Source: Colwellia sp. (GTDB taxonomy: Bacteria; Pseudomonadota; Gammaproteobacteria; Enterobacterales; Alteromonadaceae). Taken from it: a stretch of 64,000 nucleotides of DNA. The translations under genes were made by a program, and so were the position numbers. Shown here piece by piece: positions 1 to 9,613 of the stretch. The notes beneath the pieces were generated by a model that had not been told where the DNA came from, did no database searches, and saw nothing but the letters and a program-made list of their open reading frames with translations. The stretch's first letter is position 1; every line of letters starts with the position of its first letter. Where the stretch lies: NCBI GenBank assembly GCA_029938115.1, contig JAPYOP010000005.1, positions 4,623 through 68,622 of the forward strand. The letters are read 5' to 3'.

Positions 1-176
1 TAGTTTAACTAAGTGATGATAATCACAGGTGATTCCGCTATTTCAGGGTAAGCGAGGGTTTAAATCCCTTTAGCCACCCCATATTTAGATTTAGCGTAGT
101 TTAACTAAGTGATGATAATCACAGGTGATTCCGCTATTTCAGGGTAAGCGAAGGTTCAAATCCCTTTAGCTACCCC
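1..176 (+). repeat. Tandem 96-bp tRNA-like repeat (degenerate tRNA-Leu-like copies)
   Basis: Two copies of a 96-bp unit stand head to tail. The first begins at or before base 1 and ends near 81; the second starts near 97 and ends in CCA at 174-176. Each ends like a tRNA: a T-loop-like TTCAAAT or TTTAAAT between short stems, then a possible acceptor strand and CCA. In the second copy GTAGTTT at 96-102 can pair with TAGCTAC before the CCA, and TTTCAGGG resembles a Leu CAG anticodon loop. The D-arm and long variable arm are not recognisable. In E. coli a Leu(CAG) tRNA precedes tRNA-Pro in the argX-hisR-leuT-proM cluster, so decayed duplicates of that gene are plausible. The repeat is seen directly; the tRNA identity is inference. 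Confidence 0.5.
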
Positions 177-222
177 ATCTTTTACTTTGTTGTAAGTAAT
201 TACAACAAAGAATCTAGAAAAT

Positions 223-299
223 CGGTGATTAGCGCAGCTTGGTAGCGCACTTGGTTTGGGTCCAAGGGGTCGCAAGTTCGAATCTTGCATCACCGACCA
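223..299 (+). tRNA. tRNA-Pro (anticodon UGG)
   Basis: A complete 77-nt cloverleaf. The acceptor strand CGGTGAT pairs with ATCACCG, and the 3' CCA is encoded at 297-299. The D-arm contains AGCGCAGCTTGGTAGCGC, the anticodon loop is TTTGGGT (anticodon TGG, reading CCN proline codons), and the T-arm is GCAAG-TTCGAAT-CTTGC. It sits between tRNA-like repeats upstream and a decayed second tRNA-Pro copy downstream, at the end of a probable tRNA cluster cut by the window edge. Confidence 0.97.
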
Positions 300-407
300 C
301 TTTCTTTTTATTTCTAAAATATCGAAGAAAATTCTCAAAAATTCAATTGAACTCAATAGCTTGCGAAGCATTCGATAAAACCTTCGGTAACTATTTTGAA
401 CGTACGC

Positions 408-463
408 AGTGCGGCCCGAAGGGGTAGTACAGGGTGTACGAAGTAATCTTGCATCAGCAACCA
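408..463 (+). pseudogene. Decayed second copy of tRNA-Pro (3' half)
   Basis: The stretch ending AATCTTGCATCAGCAACCA closely resembles the T-arm and acceptor end of the intact tRNA-Pro at 223-299, including the terminal CCA. The part around CCCGAAGGGGTA resembles that gene's CCAAGGGGTCG. The 5' half (acceptor and D-arm) is not recognisable and the 3' acceptor strand no longer has a partner, so it cannot fold as a cloverleaf. It looks like an eroded tandem duplicate. Confidence 0.6.
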
Positions 464-565
464 TATCTACCTTATTTTTCTATACCTTTCGCACTAAAAT
501 CACCTTTCATTATCGTGTGTTCAGGATTGTCTGTAAATCACAATTGAAGTGGTTTAACTTTATCC

Positions 566-594
566 TTGCAACTTATATTATGCCTCGCTATAAT
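566..594 (+). promoter_or_regulatory. Sigma-70 promoter for tig
   Basis: TTGCAA at 566-571 and TATAAT at 589-594 are separated by exactly 17 bases, a near-consensus housekeeping promoter. It lies about 125 bp upstream of the trigger factor start codon. No other coding feature occupies 464-719. Confidence 0.75.
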
Positions 595-719
595 TCCGCG
601 TCATAAATTTTAACCGTTCGTATGAGCAAGGCACTTTTTTACTACTTTTTGTAAATTTAGTAAGTAAAAATTCTGTGCATTATAAGAAAGCGTAACACGC
701 TAAGTTTTGAGGTATATAA

Positions 720-2027
720 ATGCAAGTTTCAGTTGAGACTACACAAGGTTTGGAACGTCGTTTGACTATTTCTGTTCCAGCCGAAACAGTAGATGTTGAA
801 GTTAAGAGTCGTCTTCGTCAAGTAAGTAAAACCCAACGTATTAACGGTTTCCGTCCGGGTAAAGTGCCACCGTCTGTTATTCAAAAACGTTACGGTAAAT
901 CTGTACGTCAAGAAGTTGCTGGTGAAATTATGCAACGCAGCTTTGTTGACGCAATCGTTGCAGAAAAAATTAACCCTGCAGGTCGTCCATCATTTGTTGC
1001 TAAAAGCAATGAAGATGGTAAAGCATTAGAATTTGAAGCAACTTTTGAAATTTATCCTGAAGTTGAATTAAAAGACTTAGAGAAAATTACTGTAGAACGT
1101 CCAGACGTTGAAGTAACAGATAGAGATTTAGAAGAAATGTTTGAAACGTTGCAAAAGCAGCATCAAACATGGAAAGAAAATAAGCGTAAAACGAAGAAAG
1201 GTGACAAGTTAACACTTGATTTCACTGGCCGTGTTGACGGTGAAGAGTTTGAAGGTGGCAAAGCTGAAGCTTTTGAACTTGAGCTTGGTGCTGGCCGCAT
1301 GATCCCAGGTTTTGAAAAAGAAATCACAGGCATGAAATCTGGTGAAGAAAAAACGATTCAAGTAACTTTTCCTGATGATTACCATGCTGAAAACTTAAAA
1401 GGTAAAGAAGCAGAGTTTGATGTTGTTATTCACAAAACTGAAGGACCTGTTTTACCTAAAGTAGATGAAGAATTTGCAAAACTTTTCGGTGTTGAAGAAG
1501 GTGGTGTTGACGCTTTACGTAAAGAAGTTAGCAAAAATATGACTCGTGAATTAACGCAAGCTGTTAAAGGAAAAGTTAAAGAGCAAGTACTTGAAGGTTT
1601 ATTAGCTGGGCATGAAGTTGGTTTACCATCTGCTTTAGTTGCACAAGAAGTTGATGTTTTACGTCAGCAGGCTATGCAACGCTTCCAAGGTCAAATGGAT
1701 CCTAAAAACTTACCTGAATTACCAAGTGAGATGTTTAAAGAGCAAGCTGAACGTCGCGTTAAAATCGGTTTGTTATTAGGTGAAGTAATTAAAATCAACG
1801 AATTAAAAGTTGATAATGCTAAAGTTGATGAGTTAATTGCAACGGCTGCTTCTGCTTACGAAGATCCAAAAGAAGTTATTGAATACTACGCTAACAACAA
1901 AGAGTTAATGCAGCAAATGCAAAATGTAGCTTTAGAAGAGCAAGCTGTTGAACTTTTAGTTGAAAAAGCGAATGTAAAAAATAAAAAAGCCAACTTTAAA
2001 GATATTATGAACCCAGAAGGTAAGTAA
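720..2027 (+). CDS. tig: Trigger factor, ribosome-associated chaperone and prolyl isomerase
   Basis: Cytosolic chaperone that binds near the ribosome exit tunnel and shields nascent chains. The 435-residue product has the usual family length. The N-terminal ribosome-binding loop GFRPGKVP is at about residues 44-51. An FKBP-type PPIase domain follows at roughly 155-240 ([20 protein letters not shown]), then the helical C-terminal substrate cradle. The ATG at 720 has a GAGG ribosome site at 709-712 and an upstream -10/-35 pair at 566-594. It is followed by a strong terminator at 2072-2108 and then clpP-clpX-lon, the order known from E. coli, where folding and degradation genes cluster. Confidence 0.98.
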   Translation: MQVSVETTQGLERRLTISVPAETVDVEVKSRLRQVSKTQRINGFRPGKVPPSVIQKRYGKSVRQEVAGEIMQRSFVDAIVAEKINPAGRPSFVAKSNEDGKALEFEATFEIYPEVELKDLEKITVERPDVEVTDRDLEEMFETLQKQHQTWKENKRKTKKGDKLTLDFTGRVDGEEFEGGKAEAFELELGAGRMIPGFEKEITGMKSGEEKTIQVTFPDDYHAENLKGKEAEFDVVIHKTEGPVLPKVDEEFAKLFGVEEGGVDALRKEVSKNMTRELTQAVKGKVKEQVLEGLLAGHEVGLPSALVAQEVDVLRQQAMQRFQGQMDPKNLPELPSEMFKEQAERRVKIGLLLGEVIKINELKVDNAKVDELIATAASAYEDPKEVIEYYANNKELMQQMQNVALEEQAVELLVEKANVKNKKANFKDIMNPEGK

Positions 2028-2071
2028 TAACGTTTTTTTATTGACAAAAAGCTAAGCAATCGCTTAAATTT

Positions 2072-2108
2072 AATGGCTTGTATGAATAAATTCATGCAAG
2101 CCATTTTT
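2072..2108 (+). terminator. Intrinsic terminator after tig
   Basis: The arms AATGGCTTG and CAAGCCATT, extended by ATGAA/TTCAT around a short loop, form a long hairpin followed by a T-rich run. It separates tig from clpP, so clpP is probably started from its own promoter in 2108-2150 as well. Confidence 0.8.
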
Positions 2109-2164
2109 ATTTGATTAATTATTGTACATAATATGTATTTTTATATTTAAGGGACGGAACACAC

Positions 2165-2812
2165 TTGTTTAATTCTCAATTCAATTCACAGACAAATCCG
2201 CAAAATTCAGCTACTAGCCCAGAAAGTGCTTTAGTGCCTATGGTGGTAGAACAAACAGCTAAAGGTGAACGTTCTTACGATATTTACTCAAGGTTACTTA
2301 AAGAGCGTGTAATATTTTTATGTGGTCAAGTTGAAGATCACATGGCGAATTTAATTATTGCTCAGTTATTGTTTTTAGAGTCTGAAAGCCCAGACAAAGA
2401 TATTTTTCTTTATATCAACTCTCCTGGTGGCTCAGTAACTGCGGGTATGGCGATATACGATACAATGAAATTCATCAAGCCTGATATATCTACTGTATGT
2501 ATTGGACAAGCCGCGAGTATGGGAGCCTTTTTGCTTTCAGGTGGCGAAAAAGGTAAGCGCTATTGTTTACCTAATGCTCGTGTGATGATTCATCAACCAT
2601 TGGGTGGCTTCCAAGGTCAAGCATCTGACTTTGAAATTCATGCTAAAGAGATTTTATATATTAAAGATAAGTTAAACCGCTTGATGGCTGAGCATACAGG
2701 CCAACCGCTTGAGAAAGTTTCTCAAGATACCGATCGCGATAATTTCTTAAGTGCAGAAAGTGCGGTTGAATATGGTTTAGTTGACTCCATATTAGAACAA
2801 AGAAACAGTTAG
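2165..2812 (+). CDS. clpP: ATP-dependent Clp protease proteolytic subunit ClpP
   Basis: Serine protease that forms a double heptameric barrel and degrades unfolded proteins delivered by ClpX or ClpA. The 215-residue product closely follows E. coli ClpP. The nucleophile Ser118 lies in GQAASMGA, His143 in MIHQPLGG and the probable Asp192 in TDRDNF. The start is a TTG at 2165, chosen because AAGGGA lies 10 bases upstream at 2149-2154. The next in-frame ATG, in VPMVVEQ, would cut into the conserved N-terminal region. Residues 1-20 are Asn/Gln/Ser-rich and probably form a removable propeptide, as in the E. coli enzyme. clpX follows after about 190 bp. Confidence 0.97.
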   Translation: MFNSQFNSQTNPQNSATSPESALVPMVVEQTAKGERSYDIYSRLLKERVIFLCGQVEDHMANLIIAQLLFLESESPDKDIFLYINSPGGSVTAGMAIYDTMKFIKPDISTVCIGQAASMGAFLLSGGEKGKRYCLPNARVMIHQPLGGFQGQASDFEIHAKEILYIKDKLNRLMAEHTGQPLEKVSQDTDRDNFLSAESAVEYGLVDSILEQRNS

Positions 2813-2854
2813 TTTTATTTTAGCAAAAGCTAAAGAACGATTATATTACTACTA

Positions 2855-2863
2855 TGCTATAAT
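2855..2863 (+). promoter_or_regulatory. Extended -10 element upstream of clpX
   Basis: TGCTATAAT is a consensus extended -10 (TGn then TATAAT) about 140 bp before the clpX start. No good -35 is visible at the proper spacing, which extended -10 promoters tolerate. It would allow clpX to be transcribed without clpP. Confidence 0.5.
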
Positions 2864-2897
2864 TTGACTATAGAAATTGTACTGTCAGAAATAGTAG

Positions 2898-2978
2898 TAA
2901 TACCAATGCCAGTAAGTTAGTGAACAGATATTTAGTCCATTTAGAGTGAACAGGTATTTATTTGTATTGGTATAATTA
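2898..2978. repeat. Short inverted-repeat element with ATACCAAT ends
   Basis: An 80-bp element in the clpP-clpX gap is bounded by TAATACCAAT on the left and ATTGGTATAATTA on the right, which are inverted copies. Inside it, GTGAACAG followed by A/G and TATTTA occurs twice as a direct repeat (about 2920 and 2947). The ends are the same as those of the 177-bp repeats at 16142 and 32356, so this may be a smaller relative of that non-autonomous family. Confidence 0.5.
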
Positions 2979-3005
2979 ACGGAATTAAAGATTTAGAGGT
3001 AGGGC

Positions 3006-4283
3006 ATGACCGATATTAAAAGTGGTGACGGTGACAATGGTAAATTACTTTACTGCTCATTTTGTGGCAAAAGCCAACATGAAGTGCGTAAATTAATTGC
3101 TGGCCCATCAGTGTTTGTATGTGATGAATGTGTTGAGCTATGTAATGACATTATTCGAGAAGAAATAAAAGAAATATCTCCAAAAGAAGAAAAAGAAGCA
3201 CTGCCTTCGCCAATTGAAATACGTGAAAGTTTAGATGATTATGTTATTGGTCAAGATCACGCCAAGAAAGTACTCGCGGTAGCTGTTTATAATCATTATA
3301 AACGTTTGCGTAACGGTGATTCGCACAATGGTGTTGAATTAGGTAAAAGTAATATCTTACTTATTGGCCCAACAGGCTCAGGTAAAACACTACTTGCTCA
3401 AACTTTAGCTAGATTGTTAGATGTGCCATTTACTATGGCTGATGCAACGACATTAACTGAAGCCGGTTATGTTGGTGAAGATGTTGAAAATATCATTCAA
3501 AAGCTTTTACAAAAATGTGATTATGATGTTGAAAAGGCTCAGCGTGGTATTGTTTATATTGATGAGATAGATAAGATTTCAAGAAAATCTGATAATCCGT
3601 CAATTACGCGTGATGTTTCTGGTGAAGGTGTTCAGCAAGCATTATTAAAGCTTATTGAAGGTACCATTGCCTCAGTACCTCCTCAAGGTGGTCGTAAACA
3701 TCCTCAACAAGAGTTTTTGCAAGTAGACACATCTAAAATTTTATTTATTTGTGGTGGTGCTTTTGCTGGCCTTGATAAAGTAATTGAGCAACGTTGTCAA
3801 ACTGGCACCGGCATAGGTTTTGGCGCAGAAATTCGTGGTAAAGACCAAGAAATTACTTTAACAGAGCGTTTGGAAGAAGTTGAACCAGAAGATTTAGTTA
3901 AGTACGGTTTAATACCTGAGTTTATTGGTCGTTTACCTGTTGTTGCAACATTACGTGAATTAGATGAAGCGGCGTTAATTCAAATTCTTCAAGAACCTAA
4001 AAATGCATTAACTAAACAGTTTATCGCATTGTTTGATATGGAAAATGTTGAACTAGAATTTAGAGAAGATGCGCTCAATGCTATTGCTAAGAAAGCGATG
4101 AACAGAAAAACTGGCGCGCGTGGTTTACGCTCAATTGTCGAAGCTGTATTACTTGATACTATGTATGAGTTACCTTCAATGGCTAATGTTAGTAAAATTG
4201 TTGTTGATGAAACAGCCATTAAAGGTGAGTCTAAACCTTTAGTTATCTATGATAGTCAACAAGAACAAGCCGCTTCAGAGTAG
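3006..4283 (+). CDS. clpX: ATP-dependent Clp protease ATP-binding subunit ClpX
   Basis: AAA+ unfoldase that recognises tagged substrates and threads them into ClpP. The 425-residue product starts with a C4 zinc-binding domain (CSFCGK, then CDECVELC, residues about 17-43). The AAA+ core has Walker A GPTGSGKT, pore loop GYVGED, Walker B VYIDEIDK and the IGF-containing loop TGTGIGFG that docks ClpP. The ATG at 3006 is preceded by AGAGGTAGGG. A terminator follows at 4318-4342, after which lon has its own heat-shock promoter. Confidence 0.98.
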   Translation: MTDIKSGDGDNGKLLYCSFCGKSQHEVRKLIAGPSVFVCDECVELCNDIIREEIKEISPKEEKEALPSPIEIRESLDDYVIGQDHAKKVLAVAVYNHYKRLRNGDSHNGVELGKSNILLIGPTGSGKTLLAQTLARLLDVPFTMADATTLTEAGYVGEDVENIIQKLLQKCDYDVEKAQRGIVYIDEIDKISRKSDNPSITRDVSGEGVQQALLKLIEGTIASVPPQGGRKHPQQEFLQVDTSKILFICGGAFAGLDKVIEQRCQTGTGIGFGAEIRGKDQEITLTERLEEVEPEDLVKYGLIPEFIGRLPVVATLRELDEAALIQILQEPKNALTKQFIALFDMENVELEFREDALNAIAKKAMNRKTGARGLRSIVEAVLLDTMYELPSMANVSKIVVDETAIKGESKPLVIYDSQQEQAASE

Positions 4284-4317
4284 AAACTGCCTCTTAAGAG
4301 CTGTTAACATTATATAA

Positions 4318-4342
4318 AAGAGCCTCATGGCTCTTTTTTTTT
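4318..4342 (+). terminator. Intrinsic terminator after clpX
   Basis: The stem AGAGCC-TCAT-GGCTCT is followed by a long T run, just downstream of the clpX stop. It lies immediately before the lon heat-shock promoter. Confidence 0.9.
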
Positions 4343-4352
4343 GCTTTCGACA

Positions 4353-4379
4353 TTGAAAGTGTTGGTCGTATCCCCATAT
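4353..4379 (+). promoter_or_regulatory. Sigma-32 (RpoH) heat-shock promoter for lon
   Basis: TTGAAA at 4353-4358 and CCCCATAT at 4372-4379 are separated by 13 bases, matching the RpoH consensus (CTTGAAA, 13-14 bases, CCCCATNT) almost perfectly. It lies about 45 bp upstream of the lon start codon. lon is a classical RpoH regulon member in gammaproteobacteria. Confidence 0.85.
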
Positions 4380-4422
4380 AGTTTCTAATCAGCAATTTAT
4401 AATAATTTCCAAAGAGACACAC

Positions 4423-6768
4423 ATGACTGAAGAATTATCTAGTGTAGTTGAAATACCCGTGCTTGCCCTAAGAGATGTTGTCGTTTATCCACAAATGGTT
4501 ATCCCTTTGTTTGTCGGTAGAGAAAAATCTATCCGTTGTTTAGATCTCGCCATGGAAAATGACAAACAAGTGTTTTTAGTCGCACAAAAAGATGCGGCTG
4601 TTGATGATCCTCAAGCTGACGATGTTTATGAAGTAGGCACCGTCGCCACTATTTTACAAATGTTAAAACTTCCTGATGGTACTGTAAAAGTATTGGTTGA
4701 AGGCGTGCAACGTGCTCGTGTGACAGGCTTTATAGAAACAGAAGCATATTTTAGCGCTAATATCGAATACTTAGCCATTGAAAATAATGTAACAGATGAT
4801 ATTGAAGTATTGATTCGTTCTGCTATTTCTCAGTTTGAAGGTTACGTAAAGTTAAATAAAAAAATCCCGCCAGAAGTGCTCACCTCTGTTTCGGGAATTG
4901 ATGATGCCGAACAGCTTGCCGATACTATGGCTGCTCATATGCCATTAAAGTTAGCGGACAAACAAAAGGTTTTAGAAATAATTGATGTTGTTAAGCGGCT
5001 AGAGCACTTGATGGCATTAATGGAAGGCGAAATTGATTTACTCCAAATAGAGAAAAAAATTCGTACTCGCGTTAAAAAGCAAATGGAAAAAAGTCAACGT
5101 GAGTATTATTTGAATGAGCAAATGAAAGCGATTCAAAAAGAGCTTAATGATGGTGATGAAACACCAGATGAACTTGAGCAAATGACTAAGCGCATTAATG
5201 AAGCACAAATGCCTGCCGAGGCAAAAGATAAAACCTTAGCTGAATTGCAAAAGCTTAAAATGATGTCGCCAATGTCGGCAGAGGCAACCGTAGTACGCAG
5301 TTATATTGAATGCATGATAAACGTGCCATGGAAAAAACGCAGTAAACTGAAGCGTAATTTAACCTTGGCACAAGAAGTACTAGACAAAGACCACTATGGT
5401 TTAGATAAAGTTAAAGAGCGCATTTTAGAGTATCTAGCCGTTCAACAGCGGGTTAGTCAGCTTAAAGGTCCAATTCTTTGCTTAGTAGGACCTCCTGGGG
5501 TTGGTAAAACCTCATTAGGGCAGTCTATAGCCAGATCAACAGGTCGAAAATATATTCGTATGGCGTTAGGCGGCGTACGTGATGAAGCTGAAATTCGTGG
5601 TCATCGACGTACTTACATTGGTTCGCTTCCGGGTAAGTTGATTCAGAAAATGTCTAAAGTTGGTGTTAAAAATCCGCTGTTTTTATTAGACGAAATAGAC
5701 AAAATGGCTTCAGATATGCGAGGTGATCCTGCCTCAGCATTATTGGAAGTCTTAGATCCAGAACAAAACTCAAACTTTAATGATCATTACTTAGAAGTTG
5801 ATTATGACTTGTCTGATGTAATGTTTGTTGCGACATCAAATAGTATGGATATTCCAGGACCGCTACTTGATCGTATGGAAGTTATTCGCTTATCCGGTTA
5901 TACCGAAGATGAAAAACTAAATATTGCGCGCAGTCATTTACTTGATAAACAAATTAAGCGTAACGGTCTTAAAGCAAAAGAAATTTCAATCGATGATAGT
6001 GCCATTGTTGGCATTATTCGTTATTACACTCGTGAAGCGGGTGTTCGAAATTTAGAGCGTGAAATATCTAAATTATGCCGTAAAGCAGTAAAGGCTATTT
6101 TACTCGATAAAAGTTTGAAAAAAGTAACCATTAACCAAGCTAATTTAGATGATTTTCTAGGTGTACAGCGTTTTGATTATGGCAAAGCTGATGATAAAAA
6201 TCGCGTTGGCTTAGTTACCGGCTTAGCGTGGACACAAGTTGGTGGTGAATTACTGACAATAGAAACAGCTTCAGTGCCAGGTAAAGGTAAATTGACTTAT
6301 ACCGGCTCTTTAGGTGATGTAATGCAAGAGTCTATTCAAGCTGCCATGACTGTGGTTCGTAGCAGAACAGAAAAATTACGTATTAACGAAAATTTCTATG
6401 AAAAGCGTGACATTCATGTGCACGTGCCAGAAGGTGCTACACCAAAAGATGGCCCAAGTGCAGGTATTGGAATGTGCACCGCACTTGTTTCAAGCTTAAC
6501 TGGTAATCCAGTTAAAGCCGATGTTGCCATGACCGGTGAAATAACTTTACGTGGCGAAGTTTTAGCCATTGGTGGATTAAAAGAAAAGTTATTAGCAGCA
6601 CATCGCGGTGGTATTAAAACAGTTATTATTCCTCACGAGAATGAACGTGATTTGAAAGAAATACCTAAGAACGTTAAAGCAGATTTAACTATTCATCCAG
6701 TAAAGTGGATTGATGAAGTACTTGCTATCGCGCTTGAACACCCAGTAGAACAGTGGAAGGCAGAGTGA
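4423..6768 (+). CDS. lon: ATP-dependent protease La (Lon)
   Basis: Hexameric cytosolic AAA+ protease for damaged and regulatory proteins. The 781-residue product has an N-terminal LON substrate-binding domain (from [15 protein letters not shown]), a coiled-coil linker (ending about residue 245), an AAA+ module with Walker A GPPGVGKT and Walker B FLLDEIDK, and a C-terminal protease domain. The catalytic dyad is Ser679 in GPSAG and Lys722 in GGLKEKLL, the same positions as in E. coli. The start at 4423 follows AAAGAG. The near-consensus RpoH promoter at 4353-4379 indicates heat-shock control. hupB follows, as in E. coli. Confidence 0.98.
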   Translation: MTEELSSVVEIPVLALRDVVVYPQMVIPLFVGREKSIRCLDLAMENDKQVFLVAQKDAAVDDPQADDVYEVGTVATILQMLKLPDGTVKVLVEGVQRARVTGFIETEAYFSANIEYLAIENNVTDDIEVLIRSAISQFEGYVKLNKKIPPEVLTSVSGIDDAEQLADTMAAHMPLKLADKQKVLEIIDVVKRLEHLMALMEGEIDLLQIEKKIRTRVKKQMEKSQREYYLNEQMKAIQKELNDGDETPDELEQMTKRINEAQMPAEAKDKTLAELQKLKMMSPMSAEATVVRSYIECMINVPWKKRSKLKRNLTLAQEVLDKDHYGLDKVKERILEYLAVQQRVSQLKGPILCLVGPPGVGKTSLGQSIARSTGRKYIRMALGGVRDEAEIRGHRRTYIGSLPGKLIQKMSKVGVKNPLFLLDEIDKMASDMRGDPASALLEVLDPEQNSNFNDHYLEVDYDLSDVMFVATSNSMDIPGPLLDRMEVIRLSGYTEDEKLNIARSHLLDKQIKRNGLKAKEISIDDSAIVGIIRYYTREAGVRNLEREISKLCRKAVKAILLDKSLKKVTINQANLDDFLGVQRFDYGKADDKNRVGLVTGLAWTQVGGELLTIETASVPGKGKLTYTGSLGDVMQESIQAAMTVVRSRTEKLRINENFYEKRDIHVHVPEGATPKDGPSAGIGMCTALVSSLTGNPVKADVAMTGEITLRGEVLAIGGLKEKLLAAHRGGIKTVIIPHENERDLKEIPKNVKADLTIHPVKWIDEVLAIALEHPVEQWKAE

Positions 6769-6808
6769 TTTTCATTCGAAAAAAGGTGTTTTTTTGATAG
6801 AAATCAGT

Positions 6809-6845
6809 AAAAAAAGTAAAAAAAGCAAAAAAAAGTGTAAAAAAA
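6809..6845. other. Phased A-tracts upstream of hupB
   Basis: Four A-tracts of 7-8 bases (6809-6815, 6818-6824, 6827-6834, 6839-6845) recur every 9-12 bases, close to one helical turn, in the 318-bp gap between lon and hupB. Phased A-tracts bend DNA. The rest of the gap holds one inverted repeat, TAGACCC to GGGTCTA at 6903-6926, with no T-tail and unknown role. Confidence 0.55.
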
Positions 6846-7086
6846 TGAAATAAAGGCTTTTCAAACGCTGAAACTATGGTAAGTTAACTACGCTTATGTC
6901 GCTAGACCCCGTATTAGTTGGGTCTAAGTCATAATAGTATTTTTCTAAACTCGACGCTTGATGTTCAAAAGAAACAAAATTACATAATGTAAATACAGTT
7001 TCTGTAGGACGAACTTTTACAAACACTCTTATATAAAGAGCAGTAAAAATAGCGTTGTAATAATAACAATTGAAGGGGTATACACT

Positions 7087-7362
7087 GTGAATAAATCTCA
7101 ACTTATAGAGAAAATTTCTGAAGGCGCTGACATTTCAAAAGCTGCAGCGGGTCGTGCATTAGATTCATTTATTGGCGCTGTAACTGAAGAATTACAAAAT
7201 GGTGAGCAAGTAGCTTTAGTTGGTTTTGGTACTTTTTCTGTACGTGATCGTGCAGCACGCACTGGCCGTAACCCACAAACTGGCGCTACTATCCAAATCG
7301 CAGCGGCTAAAATACCAGCTTTTAAAGCCGGTAAAGCATTAAAAGATGCTTGTAATGGCTAA
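7087..7362 (+). CDS. hupB: DNA-binding protein HU-beta
   Basis: Small histone-like protein that binds and bends DNA as a homodimer or as an HU-alpha/beta heterodimer. The 91-residue length is standard. The family signature [21 protein letters not shown], with the beta-arm RNPQTG and its intercalating proline, is at about residues 46-66. The start is a GTG at 7087 preceded by GAAGGGG. The gene sits between lon and ppiD, the same order as in E. coli, and ends with a clear terminator at 7401-7424. Confidence 0.97.
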   Translation: MNKSQLIEKISEGADISKAAAGRALDSFIGAVTEELQNGEQVALVGFGTFSVRDRAARTGRNPQTGATIQIAAAKIPAFKAGKALKDACNG

Positions 7363-7400
7363 TATTTAATTTATTGCTTTAGCAATACATTAACTATTTA

Positions 7401-7424
7401 AAGACCACCTAAAGGTGGTCTTTT
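7401..7424 (+). terminator. Intrinsic terminator after hupB
   Basis: A perfect stem, AAGACCACCT paired with AGGTGGTCTT, is followed by TTTT, 38 bases after the hupB stop. Confidence 0.85.
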
Positions 7425-7608
7425 GCATTTTAAATATAACTTAAGTTAAATTAATTCATATTTAGTCAATCTTGCACTTCAAGCGATGGTCTGCATCTGC
7501 TAAAATCGCGAGCAACAAAAACTATAGCCTAAACTATCGATATTATTTATCGATTAATAGAAACGGGCTTTATCAGTTATAGCTATACCTTAAATAAATG
7601 AGATAAAG

Positions 7609-9525
7609 ATGTTAGAAGATATTAGAGAAAGCTCGCAAGGTTTGACCGCCAAAATTATCCTTGGCCTTATTATATTGACCTTCGCTGTTGCAGGCATTGG
7701 TAGTTACACTAATTCGGTGGATACGTCTGTTGCGACTGTCAATGGCGAAAAAATTAGCCAACAAGAGTTCAACAAGGCTTACCAAGCGAGACGCAATCAA
7801 ATGGCGCAGCAGTTTGGTGAAATGTTTGATACCTTATCAAATGACAGTAATTACATGGCTAACTTCCGTCAAGGTGTTTTGGAAAACTTAATTAATGAAA
7901 AGTTAATAGATCAAAGTGCTCAAAACCTTGCAATTCGAGTATCAGATGAGCGTATTAAGGAAACCATTAGAAGTATGCCAGAGTTTCAGGTCGATGGCGC
8001 TTTTGATAACAATCGTTATTTAGCTATTATCAACCAAGCTGGTTTTTTTCAGTCATCAGGCTTTCGTGATTATTTACGGGTAGAAATGTCTCGTCGTCAG
8101 TTATCACAAGCATTAGTTGCAACAGAATTTAGCTTACCTTATCAAGAAGCATTGCAGCAAAAATTGCAGAGTCAAACTCGTAATATCCGCTTTGCAACAG
8201 TATCATCGAAAAAATTTGAAGCCGATGTTGACGTTAGTGAAGATGAAGTTAAAACGTACTACCTAGCTAATCAAGTTCGTTTTGAAAATAAAGAAAAAGT
8301 GAAAGTGAACTTTATTCGTTTGAGTGTTGATGATATTGCCAAAGACATTATTGTTTCTGATGACGATATCGCAACATATTATCAAAATAATATTGCCAGC
8401 TATACCCAGACTGAGCAGCGCCGAGTTTCTCATGTTTTAATTGAATTTAGTGAAGGTGATAGCGATAGTGAATCGTCAGCAAAAACTCAAGCTGAGTCTG
8501 TATTAGCTCGTCTTTCTCAAGGCGAAGATTTTGCTGCACTTGCTAAAGAGTTATCTAATGATACTTTTAGTGGTGAAAATGGTGGTGATTTAGACTATTT
8601 AGAGCTAGGTGTTATGGAAGAAAGCTTTGATGAAGCCGCTTTTGCATTAACTACTGTTGGAGATACGACAGGCCTAGTTAAAACTAGTTTTGGTTATCAT
8701 GTGATTAAATTGACTGAGCTTAAAGCTGAAATTGTACAAAGTTTAGCTGACGTGAAAGAAGAGTTACGCACAAAGGTGAGTAGTGAAAAAGCTCAGGATA
8801 AGTTTTATGAGCAAACTCAAGAAATGGCACGTGTAAGCTTTGAGTTTCCTGATAGCTTAGACGATGCTGCAAATGAAGTTAATGGCAAAGTAGAAATGTC
8901 TTCATGGTTATCTCGTGTTGGCAATGCAGCGCCTTTTGATAATGTTAAAGTTATTGATGCGGCTTTTTCTGCTTTAGTTTTACAAGATAATATGAATTCA
9001 GATGTTATTGAAGTAAGCGATACGGTTGCTTTAGTCTTGCGTTTGAATACATACCAAGAAGCTAACGTAAAGCCAATAGCTGAAGTAGAAGCGCAAATAA
9101 AAACTATTTTAGTGGCGCAAAAAGCAACTGAAAAAGCAAAAGTAACTATTGACGAATTGTTAGCGCAGTTTAAAGCGGGTAATGATATTACCGAACAATT
9201 AACTCAGAATTACGCTAGCTTTACTGTAAAAGAAAATGTAGCGCGATATAGTGCAGACTTAGATCAAAGTATTACGCGAGAAGCTTTTGTATTACCTCAC
9301 CCGGTTGAAGGTGTTGTTTCAGCTTCAACGGTTGCATTAAGTAATGGTGATTTGGCTATTGTCGAAGTTCAGGCGGTTAATGAAAGTGAGGCTGAGGTTG
9401 ATCCACAGCTTGCTCAACAGCAAACATCTCAACTAGCTCAGTCAGCATATAAAAGTTATGTTGATTCATTAAAAGCTGATGCGAAAATTACCAGTAAGGC
9501 AATAGCTGCACCAACAAACTATTAA
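7609..9525 (+). CDS. ppiD: Periplasmic folding chaperone PpiD (membrane-anchored parvulin)
   Basis: Inner-membrane chaperone at the SecYEG exit that helps newly exported proteins fold. The 638-residue product has a short cytosolic start, one membrane anchor at about residues 16-36 (AKIILGLIILTFAVAGIG), a SurA-like N-terminal chaperone region and a parvulin domain at roughly 265-365 (RRVSHVLIEF through FGYHVIKL). The length fits the family (about 620-640). The ATG at 7609 follows AGATAAAG. The stop codon overlaps the first unit of a five-copy heptamer repeat at 9524-9558. The convergent neighbour is sapF. Confidence 0.96.
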   Translation: MLEDIRESSQGLTAKIILGLIILTFAVAGIGSYTNSVDTSVATVNGEKISQQEFNKAYQARRNQMAQQFGEMFDTLSNDSNYMANFRQGVLENLINEKLIDQSAQNLAIRVSDERIKETIRSMPEFQVDGAFDNNRYLAIINQAGFFQSSGFRDYLRVEMSRRQLSQALVATEFSLPYQEALQQKLQSQTRNIRFATVSSKKFEADVDVSEDEVKTYYLANQVRFENKEKVKVNFIRLSVDDIAKDIIVSDDDIATYYQNNIASYTQTEQRRVSHVLIEFSEGDSDSESSAKTQAESVLARLSQGEDFAALAKELSNDTFSGENGGDLDYLELGVMEESFDEAAFALTTVGDTTGLVKTSFGYHVIKLTELKAEIVQSLADVKEELRTKVSSEKAQDKFYEQTQEMARVSFEFPDSLDDAANEVNGKVEMSSWLSRVGNAAPFDNVKVIDAAFSALVLQDNMNSDVIEVSDTVALVLRLNTYQEANVKPIAEVEAQIKTILVAQKATEKAKVTIDELLAQFKAGNDITEQLTQNYASFTVKENVARYSADLDQSITREAFVLPHPVEGVVSASTVALSNGDLAIVEVQAVNESEAEVDPQLAQQQTSQLAQSAYKSYVDSLKADAKITSKAIAAPTNY

Positions 9526-9558
9526 TAACGAATAACGAATAACGAATAACGAATAACG
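9524..9558. repeat. Heptamer tandem repeat (AATAACG)x5
   Basis: Five perfect tandem copies of AATAACG begin inside the ppiD stop codon and run into the convergent ppiD-sapF gap. A hairpin TTGAGTTT/AAACTC follows at about 9570-9588, and CGAATAA in the repeat can also pair with TTATTCG at about 9588-9594. The region probably acts as a two-way transcription end. Confidence 0.85.
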
Positions 9559-9613
9559 AGTTGCGTATATTGAGTTTTTAAACTCCTTATTCGTAACTCA
9601 TTTGCCTTTCTTT

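Noticed and set aside
156-464. Open frame on the minus strand over the tRNA-Pro region
   Set aside because: It covers the intact tRNA-Pro and its decayed copy and reflects their complement only.
9524-9558. Heptamer repeats as a CRISPR array
   Set aside because: Units are 7 bp with no spacers and no cas genes are present.
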